64,000 nucleotides of DNA from Rutidosis leptorrhynchoides. Its lineage: Eukaryota; Streptophyta; Magnoliopsida; Asterales; Asteraceae. The stretch lies in the NCBI RefSeq assembly GCF_046630445.1, contig NC_092333.1:718634001-718698000 (forward strand), given 5' to 3'. Both the position numbers and the translations under genes were made by a program. The notes under the pieces are model-generated. The model was not told the origin of the DNA and searched no databases. It saw only the letters and a list, made by a program, of their open reading frames with translations. The first letter of the stretch is position 1; each line of letters opens with the position of its first letter. Shown in pieces: positions 46,531-59,956 of the stretch.

Positions 46531-48547
46531 TTAATTTTAAAAGTGTAAGTTATAATAATAGTATAGGTTATAGTGTTAATTAAAGTCAAATGTGAATAAT
46601 TATGTAATAACATAAGTTTAATTAACTTAAATTGAATTATTAAAGTTAACATAAGTTTAAATGATATAATTAGTATAGCATAAGTATTTAATTAATTAAT
46701 TAAATATTAATCATAATATAAGTATTATTAATTAATAATAAATTTTAAATCATATCATGAGTATTATTAATTAATAATGAATTATTAATCATATCATAAG
46801 TTTCTAATTATAATTATTAAATCATAAGTATTTAATAATTAATTTATAATTAAATAATAAATAAGCCTTATAATAATTAAATAATTAATTAATCCTTATT
46901 ATAAGTCTTATAATAATAATCTCATAATATAAGTTTAACACTTATCACAAGTATTTTCCATTAATAATAAAAGTATTATTGATCATAAGTTTAATTAAAA
47001 TGTTAATAAAATCACAAGTAATAATTAAATGATATAATAAATATATATCATAAGTCTTAAATAATAATAATTACTTCTTATATCATAAGTAATTAAATAA
47101 TAATGAAAGTAATTATTTATATCATAAGTTTTAATAATTAACCATGAGTTTAAATCAAAAGTTCATCGGGTCGTATCTTGAGTCCCGGGAATCAGTTTTC
47201 GGCGAGCCTTATAAATATCTCCGCCTAAGCAAACCATCCGACACATTGATACACTCAAGAACACACCAAGAACAGTCCACAAGTCGTGGTGATCAGCCAT
47301 GACACAACTTGGAACTTCAATTCAATCAAAAACGTGTTTTTGTCATAACGGGTGACTCGTGGCTCGGATTTAGGTGACCCGAACATGAAAGTTCATCCCA
47401 CCTTCAATCCTAACACACTAACACACCCTAAAGACACCAAAGATGGCCACAAAGTCAGACCAAACCTGGTTCATATCAATATCAGATTTCAATCTTAATC
47501 AAATGCCATTTTAATCATATCTAGGGCTCCAGAAATCGAAACGACATGAATCCGGAGTCTAAAATTAATGTCTTGATGAGAGGAACTCATCTAACTATTT
47601 TATTTTCACCTTTATATCAGTCACAATTCCAGAATTAAACAAAAAGCTGCTGTCCCAATTAAATCAAACCGAAAACATGTGTTTTTGAGCCATTCTACGC
47701 ATACATTTATTAATACAATAACAAGTAACTAACATACTATCAAAATAAATATCAAAAACAGAAAAATAATGAAAAATAAAAAGTTGTAGGGTTAGGGTTT
47801 ATAGCCTAATCGAGAAATGATTAGTATGAACGCGTAGAGCACGATACGGTGAATCCGGGAACGATGAAAGCCCTAAATCTTCAAGCTTGAAATAAAATAA
47901 AAAGATGATGATGATGATGGTTGCTGAAGTGACGGCAAGGGAGAGGAGAATGAGAGATTTTTTTAGGTTTGTGGAAATTAAAATGAACTTATGAGGAAAA
48001 ATGGCTAAATGACCACCACTTTGCATACTTGACAACTTACCCCCTCCCCATGGATGGGTTGGCCGAAAATTGGTAGGGTGGGCCCCTTAGTGGGCCAAAT
48101 TTGAATAATAACTAGTTTCTTGTGGCCCGAATGCCCGAACGAAGCCCGAAACGCGAAAACGCTACTACGCGATTAATTATTCGGAGAGATAACGAATTCG
48201 CGGCGAATAAAATATATAAAAACTATATATAATCATATGACGTTAAAATATTATATTTAAGATAATTTGGATTTAAAAATCCTAAAAGTTTGACCGTTGG
48301 TTTGAAAACCGAAAAGATTCGCCGGATAGAAATCCGCGACACGTAGAAACGTATAACTTAAAATATGAATACAAATATTCATATAACACATAATAATTAA
48401 TATATTATTACAAAAATAATAATATAGGTCATAGAAATGACGTGGCACGAGTAACAGTTAACGGTCGTTAATTAATTAACGGCAAAAGATAACGGAAAAG
48501 TAGGGTCGTGACAGTACCTTCCCGTTACGGAAATTTCGTCCCGAAAT

Positions 48548-51184
48548 TTAAGCAGGTGCAGGGGTTGACTCGGCATCTGGGAACAAATGTGGGTAGTTCT
48601 GCCTCATCTGATCTTCACGCTCCCAAGTGAACTTCACGCTCCCAAGTGAACTCGGGACCGTGTCTGGCGTTCCATCTAACTCGGTCCATAATTTCAACAG
48701 GTTCCTCAATAAAATGAAGTTGTTTATCAACATGAAGTCCTCCAGAGGAATCGTTTTATCGGCCTCGGCCAAACACTTCTTCAAATTCGATACATGAAGA
48801 ACGTCATGAACAGCACTAAGTTCTTGTTGCAATTTCAAACGATAAGCCACTGGTCCAACTCACTCAATGATCTCAAACGGTCCAACAAAACGAGGACTCA
48901 ACTTTCCCCTTTTACCAAAACGTGTCACGCCCTTCCAAGGTGATACCCTTAACATAACACGATCACCAACCTGAAATTCAATATCGTTCCTTCTCTTATT
49001 AGCATAATTCTTTTGCCGACTTCTAGCTGTTCTCAATCTTTCCTTAATCTGTACGATCTTATCGGTAGTCTCATGAATAATTTCTGGACCTGTGAGTTGA
49101 GTATCCCCAGCCTCATTCCAACAGACAGGAGACCTACACTTCCTACCATACAGCGCTTCAAACAGTGCGGCTTTAATACTTGCATGATAACTGTTATTAT
49201 AAGAAATTCAGCTAGCGGCAAATATTTATCCCACCCATTACCAAAATCAATAACACACGCTCGTAACATATCTTCTAACGTTTGAATGGCCCTTTCACTC
49301 TGACCATCCGTTTGAGGATGATAAGCGGTGCTCATATCTAACTTAGTTCCCAAAGCTTCCTGTAAGGATCGCCAAAACCTCGATATAAATCGACTGTCTC
49401 AGTCTAAAATAATAGATACAGGAACACCATGCCCTGAAACAATCTCCTTCAAATACAAACGAGTAAGCTTCTCTATCGAATCTATTTCTTTAATCGGTAA
49501 GAACTGAGCTAATTTTGTGAGTTCGTCAACAATCACCCAAGTCATAACCACCCACAACTCTCAATAACTTCGTAATAAAATCCCTTGAAATACCTTCCCA
49601 CTTCCACTCGGGAATATCAGGTTGCACCAAAAGTTCAGACGGTTTCTGATGTTCAGCTTTAACCATAGCACTGGTCAAACACTTAGCCACATACGTAGCC
49701 ACATCAGCTTCAAATTAGGCCACCAATACAGCTCCTTAAGATCATGATACATCTTTCCTGAACCAGGATGAATAGAGTACCCAGACTTATGAGCTTCATC
49801 AAAAATAAGTTGTCGTAAATCACCAAATTTTGTAACCCAAAGACGTCCCGCAAAAATACCGAGTGCCATCGGTTCGTACCTCAAACTGTTTACTTAAGCC
49901 TACGACCTTCCCGTTACGAAATTCTCCTCCTTCAAGGCTTCTTGCTGAGCTGCAAGAATCTGCCTTGCGAGGTTTGTTCGAATGGTCATGTTTGAGGCTC
50001 TAAACCTGCAAGGTTTAATTCTCTCTTTTCGACTTAACGCAGCGGCCACAACATTGGCCTTTCCCTGGAATGGCTAAAGGAGTTTACAATCATAATCGTT
50101 CAACAATTCAACCGATCTTCGCTACCTCATATTCCACTGTCTTTGATCAAAGATATGTTGAAGACTTTTGTGATCAGTGTACACTGTACATTTGACCCTA
50201 TATAAGTAATGTCTCAAATCTTGAGTGCGAACATAACAGCTCCCAATTCTAAATCATGGGTTGTATAATTATGTTCACGAATCTTTAACCGTCGTGCCGC
50301 GTAGGCAATGACTTTCTTTCACTGCATCAAAACACAACCAAAGTCTCGGCACGAAGCATCATTATAGATAACAAAATCATCATTACTCTCAGGTTGTGAT
50401 AATATCGGTGCAGAAGTTAACTTCTTCTTCAGAGTTTGGAAAGCAGACTCTTGTTCACTCTTCCACTCGTTCTTTTTCCCCTTATGCGTTAAAGCAGTCA
50501 GAGATTTCGCTACTCGTGAAAAATCTTGAATGAACCTTCTATAGTAGCCTGCTAAACCTAGGAACTGACAAATCTGAGCAGGAGTTTTTGGAATTTCCCA
50601 CTCTCGATTGCCTCAGTCTTGGCAGGATCCACCTGTATTCCCTGTTTACTAACAATATGTCCAAGGAATTGAACTTCTCTTAACCAGAAAGCACACTTAG
50701 AGAACTTAGCGTTAAACTCTTCTTTCCTCAACAGATCAAGCACCAACTTCAAATGTTCTTCGTGCTCTTCATCATTCTTGGAATAAATAAGGATGTCGTC
50801 GATGAAAACAATAACGAATTTGTCCAGATAAGGTCTACACACACGGTTCATGAGGTCCATGAACACAGCAGGTGCGTTTATCAATCTGAACGACATAACA
50901 AGGAATTCGTAGTGACCATAACGGGTGCGAAAAGCGGTTTTCGAAACATCAGATTCTTTAACACGCAACTGATGATAGCCGGAACGAAGATCGATTTTAG
51001 AATAAACAGACGAACCTTGAATCTGATCGAACAGATCATCAATTCTTGGAAGAGGGTAACGGTTTTTAACTGTAAGCTTGTTCAACTCACGATAATCAAT
51101 ACACAAACGGAAGGAACCATCTTTCTTCTTAACAAACAAAACAGGAGCTCCCCAAGGGAACGAACTGGGACGAATGAAATATAG
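48548..51184 (-). pseudogene. Decayed partial pol, copy 2
   Basis: It has the same extent and lesions as 40321-42957: it starts mid-RT, has [10 protein letters not shown] near 50800, broken RNase H and integrase frames, and the same 19-bp duplication at 48613-48631 and 48632-48650. A few substitutions differ, for example an additional stop in the C-terminal frame near 48868 and a repaired-looking Arg (RSGYHQ) in RT. Confidence 0.9.
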
Positions 51185-52796
51185 TTGCAACAATGAAGGA
51201 AGAAATATATGGAGTAGTCACATTGGTGGCATAGGTATTTAAGGCAATTCTCTCAAAGGAGATAACGAGGATCATGGACTTCAAAGTAAATTTTCATTAC
51301 ATTTTCGAAAGAAAGACGTACGAAAGGTGTGATATTTTAAAGAGAGTGAACTTCCTTGTACAATGAGCGAGGAAATCTAGGATTCATCCATATTCTTAAA
51401 TTTATGTGCGGATGAAAAGAACGCGAATCACGGGTTATAAAGAATGCTCGACCCCAGGTGAGATGAATCTCCAAAAATAATTTCGTGTACCTCAAAGTAT
51501 TAAATCCTAGGATTGATGTTTACGAGGGTGTTGCGGTTGACAGCGAATATTAGGAGTAACGGTCTAGTGTAATATATATCCATGATACCCATTATAACAA
51601 CAGTTGGGGTAGAAACCCACCTAGCGCCTTTTCTACAATAGGGTGACCATCGAGTGTACCCCAGAAACTTGATTTATCGGTCCGCGTTTCGGCCATGTCC
51701 AACCATAAGAGGGAAAATTTTATGAGCGCGAAGACTTTCCAACAAATTTTATAAAACCGGCATCCAAAGTGGTGTAAGAGTTTCTATCAATGAACATGAT
51801 GGTAAATTTCATCCTTAAACGGAGGATGAGAAGAACTGTGATCCAAACACTCTGCAGAGTAATGCGAAAATTCTAATGTAATCAATCAAAGAAGTTTTGA
51901 AAAAGCTTTAAACGTATGATGTAACCCCATAAACGGAACGAAGCTCTTAGTAAATTTAGAAGTATGTACAACGTGTACCATTTTACGTAAAACAATTTGA
52001 GTTAACTAGACAACTCAATAAAGGAGTGGTTTTAAAATAATTTTGAAGGTATAATTTAGTGTATACTAGCCAAAATAGGTAAGGGTAAATTTATTCATTT
52101 GAATCCATACGTACATATATGATTTTATAAATTGTATACATGACAAAATATTTCATTACTTCTATTCGCCCATAAATCCGTGAGAACCACCCAATTAAAC
52201 AAATGTGTAAAACTCCCGATGATAAACAGAGTATCTGTATTTCAGAGGTTACAAGTTGAAGTAAGATCGTGAAAGATCGAGTAAATGACTTGAATCGTCG
52301 TGCGACATTTGACCAACTAATGTTACTAGGTCATGAAAACCAATGAGTTAAATGTTATTTTGACTATTATCAGGACAGAAGTCCTTGGGCCAAAACTGTT
52401 CCCGAGCGAAGCTGTTGCTAACAAGCAAGTTATGAAGGATAGAGCATGAGATAGATAATCTGGTTAAAACGAGCTTCTCGTATATCAACAAATGAGATAA
52501 TGAATATTTTCCCTACCCATGTAATACATCGGAATTTCTAAATGAGTAGTGTAAAATTTTCTTTGACTCGCTTTCTATTCCTCATGTCACAATATTGGGA
52601 CTTCTTTATGAATTAACGTAATATAATCACGTTGGTCTGACGCCATTATATTTCACTAATTCATAGTTCCATTCCAATAGCACTACATGAGGTCAGGACA
52701 CGCGATCAACCTCGAATTTCCACACAATTTCTCTAAAACGATTTCTTAAACAATGTGATAAGGATAGCGCAAGAGATAAAAACATCAAAAGTAACG

Positions 52797-53162
52797 AATA
52801 TGAGTAATGATGACATAGAAATGTCTTTGAAGTACCAAAAATCTCTGAAAGTCATGAATGACGTTTTCCGGTTAAAAGCCAAAGCACATAGGCACAACGG
52901 CACAAAGGCACGTAATATAACAAGAATGTAATATAACAAGAATGTTATATACCTAAACATAATAGCTGACATTGAAATGCCGAGCATTTAGAAGTCAAAA
53001 TGACATCTCGTGTAATATAATTCAAACGTTATATACTTATAATAGATGACATAGAAATGCCGAGAATTCCTGAACACGTAATATAGCTCAAACGTTATAT
53101 CAATAAACACAATTGATGACATAGAAGTGTCGAGAATTTTAGAAGTCAAGAATGACACCCCC
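52797..53162 (-). repeat. Degenerate ~75-bp tandem repeats, copy 2
   Basis: Same array as 44570-44935, in the second internal region. The flanking 51185-53417 is the second copy of the unrecognised gag-replacing segment. Confidence 0.7.
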
Positions 53163-53431
53163 TCGGTCTCACTAACCGAGGTGTTCTTATAAAAGATGAA
53201 CTCGCATGAGTTGGAGAATACGTTTAAATCGGAATGGGAATTCCTCCTGGAATCAAAAGATAGAAGAGATGTATGTATATTAACGATATACATACTTATA
53301 GGATACAAATAACCACATATAATAATATATTATAGGCCGGGATGTAGACTAGACTCACTAATGCACCCTATTGACTCGGGTAACGACATCAATGTAGCCT
53401 AATTCCCTACAACCAACACTCTGATACCAAC

Positions 53432-56400
53432 TGAAACGACCCGTCAAAGTACACTTGACGACCATCGTTATCTTGGTCCCACAGCTTGATCATAACTCTA
53501 TATGAATTTGATAAATAACCTTGCATTCTTTATTTAAAAATGATTTCCTATAAAGGAAACCTATCAAAATATGTAAGTTTAGAAAAATCATACATTATTA
53601 CTTAATCAAAAGTTGATCAAAACAAAGTCAAAAACATCCACTATTAAATGTATCAAAATAGAATGCAAGTTAATGTTTAACAAAAGCTGCCATCATAAAT
53701 ATGCAGACTCTCTAAGCACAGCGGAAGCAATCAATCATGAACCTGAGAACAAAACATGCGAGTAACTGTCAACAAAAATGTTGAGTGAATTATAGGTTTA
53801 ATATTGCAAACAATATTTAATTTGAAAACATAAAAACTCCTTTTTGGACCACAAAATTATATGCTAGAAAACATATAAAAACATTATTCCATTTTCCGTG
53901 AGCCACCTGGTAACCATTTAACCATTTATTTACCCTTGCCAAACACAATAAATAATATACACCGAACAAGTGTATCTACAACAAAATACGAAGTACTAAA
54001 CATTCCGATTATAAATTGCTAGTGCGACTAGCTCGAAATGGGGTTGGCAAACCCGATAGATCTATCCGTAGGATTCGCGTTCACCAGTAGAAACCAGTGA
54101 TTACAGTTACCAGACTAGGGAATATTTTTGTTCAACTCATAATGAATAATTTAAATCAACTTCCACTTGTGTCCAAATTATAAAATAAATTGCATGTATT
54201 CTCATCCCAAAAGAGTTAAAATAGAAAATGGGACTATAACTCACCTTAATAGCAAACGAAGTAACCACACAAATATACGAACAACAAATGAAGTAAAGTG
54301 ATCAGGAATGATCACAACGCCGACCTATAAATAAAGCAGGTCGATATAAATAACTAACTTAGGTCTAGTCTTAGTATGATAGCTATTGTACATGTTGCAA
54401 GTAGACATAGAACAATACTCAACATGCATTGGTTTGATCGGAACAGCGTACGGACACACACTTTCTATTTTTAGAAAGTTTCTATTTTTAGCAGGTTTCC
54501 ATTTTTGGAAAGTTTCTATTTTTGGAAAGTTTCTATTTTTGAAAAGTTTCTATTTTGGAAAGTTTCTATATTTAGAAAGTTTCTATTTTTGGAAAGTTTC
54601 TATTTTTGGAAAGTTTCTATATTTAGAAAGTTGCTATTTTTGAAAAGTTTATAAGTTAAGAAAGTTTTCTTAATTAGAAAGTCAACAAAAGTCAGCTGAA
54701 AGTCAAAGTCAACCGAAAGTCAACTCAAAAGTCAACCTTGGTCAAACATAGTCAACGTTAATTTTAAAAGTGTAAGTTATAATAATAGTATAGGTTATAG
54801 TGTTAATTAAAGTCAAATGTGAATAATTATGTAATAACATAAGTTTAATTAACTTAAATTGAATTATTAAAGTTAACATAAGTTTAAATGATATAATTAG
54901 TATAGCATAAGTATTTAATTAATTAATTAAATATTAATCATAATATAAGTATTATTAATTAATAATAAATTTTAAATCATATCATGAGTATTATTAATTA
55001 ATAATGAATTATTAATCATATCATAAGTTTCTAATTATAATTATTAAATCATAAGTATTTAATAATTAATTTATAATTAAATAATAAATAAGCCTTATAA
55101 TAATTAAATAATTAATTAATCCTTATTATAAGTCTTATAATAATAATCTCATAATATAAGTTTAACACTTATCACAAGTATTTTCCATTAATAATAAAAG
55201 TATTATTGATCATAAGTTTAATTAAAATGTTAATAAAATCACAAGTAATAATTAAATGATATAATAAATATATATCATAAGTCTTAAATAATAATAATTA
55301 CTTCTTATATCATAAGTAATTAAATAATAATGAAAGTAATTATTTATATCATAAGTTTTAATAATTAACCATGAGTTTAAATCAAAAGTTCATCGGGTCG
55401 TATCTTGAGTCCCGGGAATCAGTTTTTGGCGAGCCTTATAAATATCTCCGCCTAAGCAAACCATCCGACACATTGATACACTCAAGAACACACCAAGAAC
55501 AGTCCACAAGTCGTGGTGATCAGCCATGACACAACTTGGAACTTCAATTCAATCAAAAACGTGTTTTTGTCATAACGGGTGACTCGTGGCTCGGATTTAG
55601 GTGACCCGAACATGAAAGTTCATCCCACCTTCAATCCTAACACACTAACACACCCTAAAGACACCAAAGATGGCCACAAAGTCAGACCAAACCTGGTTCA
55701 TATCAATATCAGATTTCAATCTTAATCAAATGCCATTTTAATCATATCTAGGGCTCCAGAAATCGAAACGACATGAATCCGGAGTCTAAAATTAATGTCT
55801 TGATGAGAGGAACTCATCTAAATATTTTATTTTCACCTTTATATCAGTCACAATTCCAGAATTAAACAAAAAGCTGCTGTCCCAATTAAATCAAACCGAA
55901 AACATGTGTTTTTGAGCGATTCTACGCATACATTTATTAATACAATAACAAGTAACTAACATACTATCAAAATAAACATCAAAAACAGAAAAATAATAAA
56001 AAATCAAAAGTTCTAGGGTTAGGGTTTATACCCTAATCGAGAAATGATTAGTATGAACGCGTAGAGCACGATACGGTGAATCCGGGAACGATGAAAGCCC
56101 TAAATCTTCAAGCTTGAAATAAAAAAAAAGATGATGATGATGATGGTTGCTGAAGTGACGGCAAGGGAGAGGAGAATGAGAGATTTTTTTAGGTTTGTGA
56201 AATTAAAATGAACTTATGAGGAAAAATGGCTAAATGACCACCACTTTGCATACTTGACAACTTACCCCCTCCCCATGGATGGGTTGGCGGAAAATTGGTA
56301 GGGTGGGCCCCTTAGTGGGCCAAATTTGAATAATAACTAGTTTCTTGTGGCCCGAATGCCCGAACGAAGCCCGAAACGCGAAAACGCTACTACGCGATTA

Positions 56401-56739
56401 ATTATTCGGAGAGATAACGAATTCGCGGCGAATAAAATATATAAACACTATATATAATCATATGACGTTAAAATATTATATTTAAGATAATTTTGGATTT
56501 AAAAATCCCAAAAGTTTGACCGTTGGTTTGAAAACCGAAAAGATTCGCCGGATAGAAATCCGCGACACGTAGAAACGTATAACTTAAAATATGAATACAA
56601 ATATTCATATAACACATAATAATTAATATATTATTACAAAAATAATAATATAGGTCATAGAAATGACGTGGCACGAGTAACAGTTAACGGTCGTTAATTA
56701 ATTAACGGCAAAAGATAACGGAAAAGTAGGGTCGTGACA
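53432..56739 (-). repeat. Right LTR (L3) of the array (3308 bp)
   Basis: Full-length LTR: the 5' LTR of the array in element orientation, next to the outer TSD cattt at 56740-56744. It is nearly identical to L2. Confidence 0.92.
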
Positions 56740-57030
56740 CATTTAGTCCCCTAAGTTTTTAAAAGTTACGAATCAGCCCTCAAATTTTCAGGATTTTACA
56801 AGGACTAACATAGTTATATATCAGTTAGTTTTCTCAGTTAGGTACCAACAAAAAGGATTAACTGATAATGAAAGTTTTTGAAGTTTACTCAATTTATTCG
56901 AAAATGTCTTTTTCACAAGACCCAAACCGTTCAACAAACAAAAAACCCCCATACCAACGTCAAATCAGGTTCAAAAACATCTAAATGGAGTGTGTACCTG
57001 TTGGATGAGAGGTTCGGATTTAGAAAGATT

Positions 57031-58064
57031 TAAAAACCAGATGTGCACAGTCAAGATCTATGAAGGTTATGAGCTTTTAGAGAGCAAACCACGGGAGGAG
57101 CTCTTATAAAAGAAAGTGTCTACTCTTCAGAACGACTTGGAGAGTCAAGTGCAGTCGTATAAGGAATGTAAAGCAAAGCTTCAAGCAGAACGACAAAGTC
57201 AAAAAGATTCTTTATACAAGGAACGACTCAATTTGGAAACACTGAATTATCGACTCAAACAAAAAGTTGTTCAACTCATAGAAGAAAATAAAAGAATTCA
57301 GACTCTTCAAGCAGAAAATAGTCGTCTCAAGTCGAAATGCGAGTTTTATTCAAAGACTATTCTACAACTTCGCACAACTGTGGATAATTTTCAAAGTCTT
57401 AACCGAACATCAACTCATGTCTTTGAAAAACGCATTTCTGATTTGCAACATGAGTTAGATATCAAATCGATACCAACTCCTAAACCAACAATGGCGTCGA
57501 TGGGTATACAAGTTGAAATCCCAGAATGCTGAACCAAAGATTCCAGAATCAATATCCTTCTTTCCTACTGTTGAGAAGAATGTTACTTCACCAGAAATCC
57601 ACAACGTTTTTAAACCTTACAAATCTGTTTCTCACGGACAACGAGTCTACTCCAATTACCAAACCAAAACCAATCGACCATTTTTGGAACCTACTTATGG
57701 GCAAAATGGAGAACTCATAGGATTTCGTGATCAATACGGATGATTTCCTCATAAACCAAAACAATCAAGTTCAGCGAATTCATCTGTCAACTCAAACAAA
57801 ACATCGTTTGTTAAAACACCTTCAAAACCATTCAAGTACTCATTCAAAGAGTTACTTTTATTGAACCCAAGATATGTGATCAAACCTCAATGAAACTCAA
57901 GGTCAATCAATCAAATAGATCATGCTTACAAAATTTCCGCCAAAAACAATGACAAATCAAAACGAAAAACCCATCACTCAAACTTCCGTGCCAAATCTCC
58001 GACTCAAACTCTTCCCAACAACATGTTTAACTCCATATGCCCGGTTGAGGGGGAGAAAGATTAG
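57031..58064 (+). pseudogene. Decayed gag-like frame of the Copia-like element
   Basis: The best open part (57116-57532) encodes a Gln/Glu/Lys-rich coiled coil (LQNDLESQVQSYKECKAKLQ and onward). The same frame extends upstream to about 57031 across a TAA at 57107. After 57513 the coding signal continues in another frame (EPKIPESISFFPTVEKNV) through TGA codons at 57741 and about 57891, where Trp would be expected. The final part is Ser/Lys/Pro-rich. Coiled-coil gag of this composition occurs in plant Copia elements. No protease, integrase or RT follows. Confidence 0.6.
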
Positions 58065-58368
58065 TCATCGTTCAAGGGGGAGTTAAGAAAAATCATCAAA
58101 CAAGCTCTTTCCTACACCCCTCTCAATTCCATAAAAACATATTTCTACAGCGCACACCAAAGGGGAGAGACAATGTCAGGATCAAAAGATGGTGTGCATT
58201 GTGATCATTCATATCCGACAATGGAGAAGCTTTCAAAAGAAGAAGATTCTTCATTTTCAGACAACAACTAAGCCTATCCCAAGGGGGGGAGTTCAAGATA
58301 TCAAAGAGACCCCTAACAGTACAAGAGTACGAAGATAATCAACAACAATTCACATCTAAGGGGGAGAT
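58024..58368 (+). promoter_or_regulatory. Five G-rich polypurine tracts ending in the PPT of the Copia-like element
   Basis: Tracts gagggggagaaag (58047), aagggggagtt (58075), aaaggggagaga (58159), aaggggggga (58281) and aagggggagat (58358-58368) precede the 3' LTR. The last abuts the LTR and is the probable plus-strand primer. Confidence 0.7.
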
Positions 58369-58753
58369 TGTTAGGTCTAAAATAGATATGAATTGTTGTT
58401 ATAATGTGTTAGTATAAATACTCCCTTAATTGCTTAAATCATAACCTGAACCCTCACAACTCACACACAAAAAGTGTGTGATTACTTCTCCATCTCCCCA
58501 ACTCCCTCTCACACACACACACACACACTCACAATACTCTCTCAAACCCTAACACCTTGTAATTCCTAATACCTTGTAATCCCTAATACCTTGTAATCTT
58601 GGCACAATGTATTGAATAAGATTCATATTCATCATCATCTTCATCTCATTATTCATATCACAGTCAGACATTCATATACTATACATACATATATCACTGA
58701 TCATTCACATACAAGTCCTAGAACACGAATTCAACCTAGTTTTAATCATAACA
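58369..58753 (+). repeat. 3' LTR of the Copia-like element (385 bp)
   Basis: Matches 36334-36706, with a longer (CA)n near 58510. It is followed by TSD ttatt (58754-58758). Confidence 0.92.
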
Positions 58754-58758
58754 TTATT

Positions 58759-59504
58759 GAATAATTAAAAACACTAAGTAGCACGTTATTAGGGTCAGTA
58801 AGTGAAAAACAAAAATACTTAAGGTGTCATTCTTCAAACTTCAATGAGTACGCTTCGTTAATGTAGTCTCGTGGTGTTGTTTGAAGGCGTATACTTTAAA
58901 GTAAAAACTAAAAAAAAAATTGTAATATGCAATTACAAGATCATTATTACATATATTAATCAAGCTAGGGTTTAAGGCTTGATTCTTGCTTACATATGTT
59001 TATTCAGTTGGTTTGATGATTGGAATAGTTTTTATGTGTGTTATGTGATATTAGTGAAACATTGAATCAACCAAGTAACTGTTTTAGACACAAGTGAATA
59101 TCATTAGTTTATGACCGTAAAATCTTTTATAATTTCCCATCATGTCGTATAATCTCCCATCATGTCCTAAGAGCGCTCGTATCGGTACCGCGGTTCGTAC
59201 CGTTCTTGAGCCCGTGCTTGATTCACCCCGATACTAGCACTCCGCCGTTAGCTCCGCGGTTGTATCCCGTACTCCACTTTTTCGTTGATCGACATTTTCA
59301 ATCACGGATATATTAGTGAACGTTTGAGGTTAACGGTAACAAATTTGAACTACCATTTTCCAAGCTATATATACTTGTATATGAACACAAAACACACACA
59401 CACACACACTCAACCACAAACAACACAGAAACTCTCTGGTTCACTAATATATAAACACAAACACTCTCGTTCGATAAAAAAACACACTCAAACATAAACA
59501 CACA
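58759..59504. other. Intergenic, with promoter-like 5' flank of the pseudogene at 59505
   Basis: AT-rich to 59150, then a GC-richer block 59160-59280 (repeats of cggtaccg / cggttcgtaccg). A TATA-like tatatatac lies at 59367 and a (CA)n tract at 59393-59409. No gene. Confidence 0.45.
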
Positions 59505-59897
59505 ATGTCGCGTTTAACTATTTCGATGGATGTTTGGTACGTGGGACAACTAAGCGAAGATTGAAAGCTGTATCTGGACGGACAGAGCAAGTCGTTCGAG
59601 TCACTCGATATCACCTACTGGGACACAGGGCGTTTGTTCTACTACATACGCTAACACGTTGACTTCGAGGCCTCGAATTTTGCTTGGTGTGATCCAGAAA
59701 CCGATAAGTTTGAGTTTATCACGATCGAAAAAGAATGGCATGAAATTGTCGGGAGAGCGTTACTTAAATGCAACCGAATCGACTTGTATTGTATTGGTAT
59801 TTGGACCCGACAATTCAACACCCGACCTCATCCTCACTACCCGCACAACAATAGCAATGAGGGTTATGTGAGTGACGACACGATCGGGTCGTATTGA
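59505..59897 (+). pseudogene. Unrecognised 130-codon gene with two nonsense codons
   Basis: Reading from ATG 59505 gives a protein-like sequence (MSRLTISMDVWYVGQLSED, then KLYLDGQSKSFESLDITYWD, later EFITIEKEWHEIVGRALL and an Asn/His/Pro-rich tail ending TIGSY). It is interrupted by TGA at 59562 and TAA at 59652, which TGG and CAA would explain as single transitions. The TATA-like box and (CA)n leader upstream support a former gene. It faintly resembles the PB1-like N-terminal domain of Mutator-type transposases, but I do not recognise it firmly. Confidence 0.5.
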
Positions 59898-59916
59898 ACT
59901 TGTTTTTTTAGGACTT

Positions 59917-59924
59917 TGTAATCG

Positions 59925-59956
<32 letters not shown>

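Larger units (their letters stand above)
45205..48513 (-). repeat. Middle LTR (L2) of the array (3309 bp)
   Basis: It serves both as 5' LTR of the left unit and 3' LTR of the right unit. The minus strand starts TGTCACGACCC and ends GGGTCGTTTCA. No TSD is present at either side, as expected for a recombination-derived middle copy. An extremely AT-rich stretch (46550-47150) is made of ataagt-type motifs. Small ORFs (46159-46416, 47799-48035) recur only because the LTRs are copies. Confidence 0.92.
48514..53431 (-). mobile_element. Internal region of array unit 2
   Basis: 4918 bp, the same length as unit 1, with only scattered substitutions. It contains the partial pol, the unrecognised 2.2-kb segment and a PBS at 53418-53429 (TGGTATCAGAGT). 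Confidence 0.9.
37700..56739 (-). mobile_element. Tandem array LTR-internal-LTR-internal-LTR of a defective Tekay-like element, TSD cattt
   Basis: Three LTRs (37700-40286, 45205-48513, 53432-56739) alternate with two nearly identical 4918-bp internal regions (40287-45204 and 48514-53431), all in minus orientation. The only target duplication is cattt at the outer ends (37695-37699 and 56740-56744). A single TSD pair and shared central LTR show one insertion later duplicated by unequal recombination between LTRs. Both internals carry the same pol lesions and lack gag and protease. Confidence 0.93.
36334..58753 (+). mobile_element. Copia-like element without recognisable pol, split by a 19-kb insertion, TSD ttatt
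   Basis: Matching LTRs lie at 36334-36706 and 58369-58753 (both tgttaggtcta...atcataaca). A perfect 5-bp duplication ttatt lies at 36329-36333 and 58754-58758. The PBS follows the left LTR and a PPT precedes the right LTR. After removing the tandem array at 37700-56739 the internal region is about 2.6 kb and holds only a decayed gag-like frame, so the element is non-autonomous. Copia assignment rests on LTR size, PBS and gag-like content and is inference. Confidence 0.85.
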
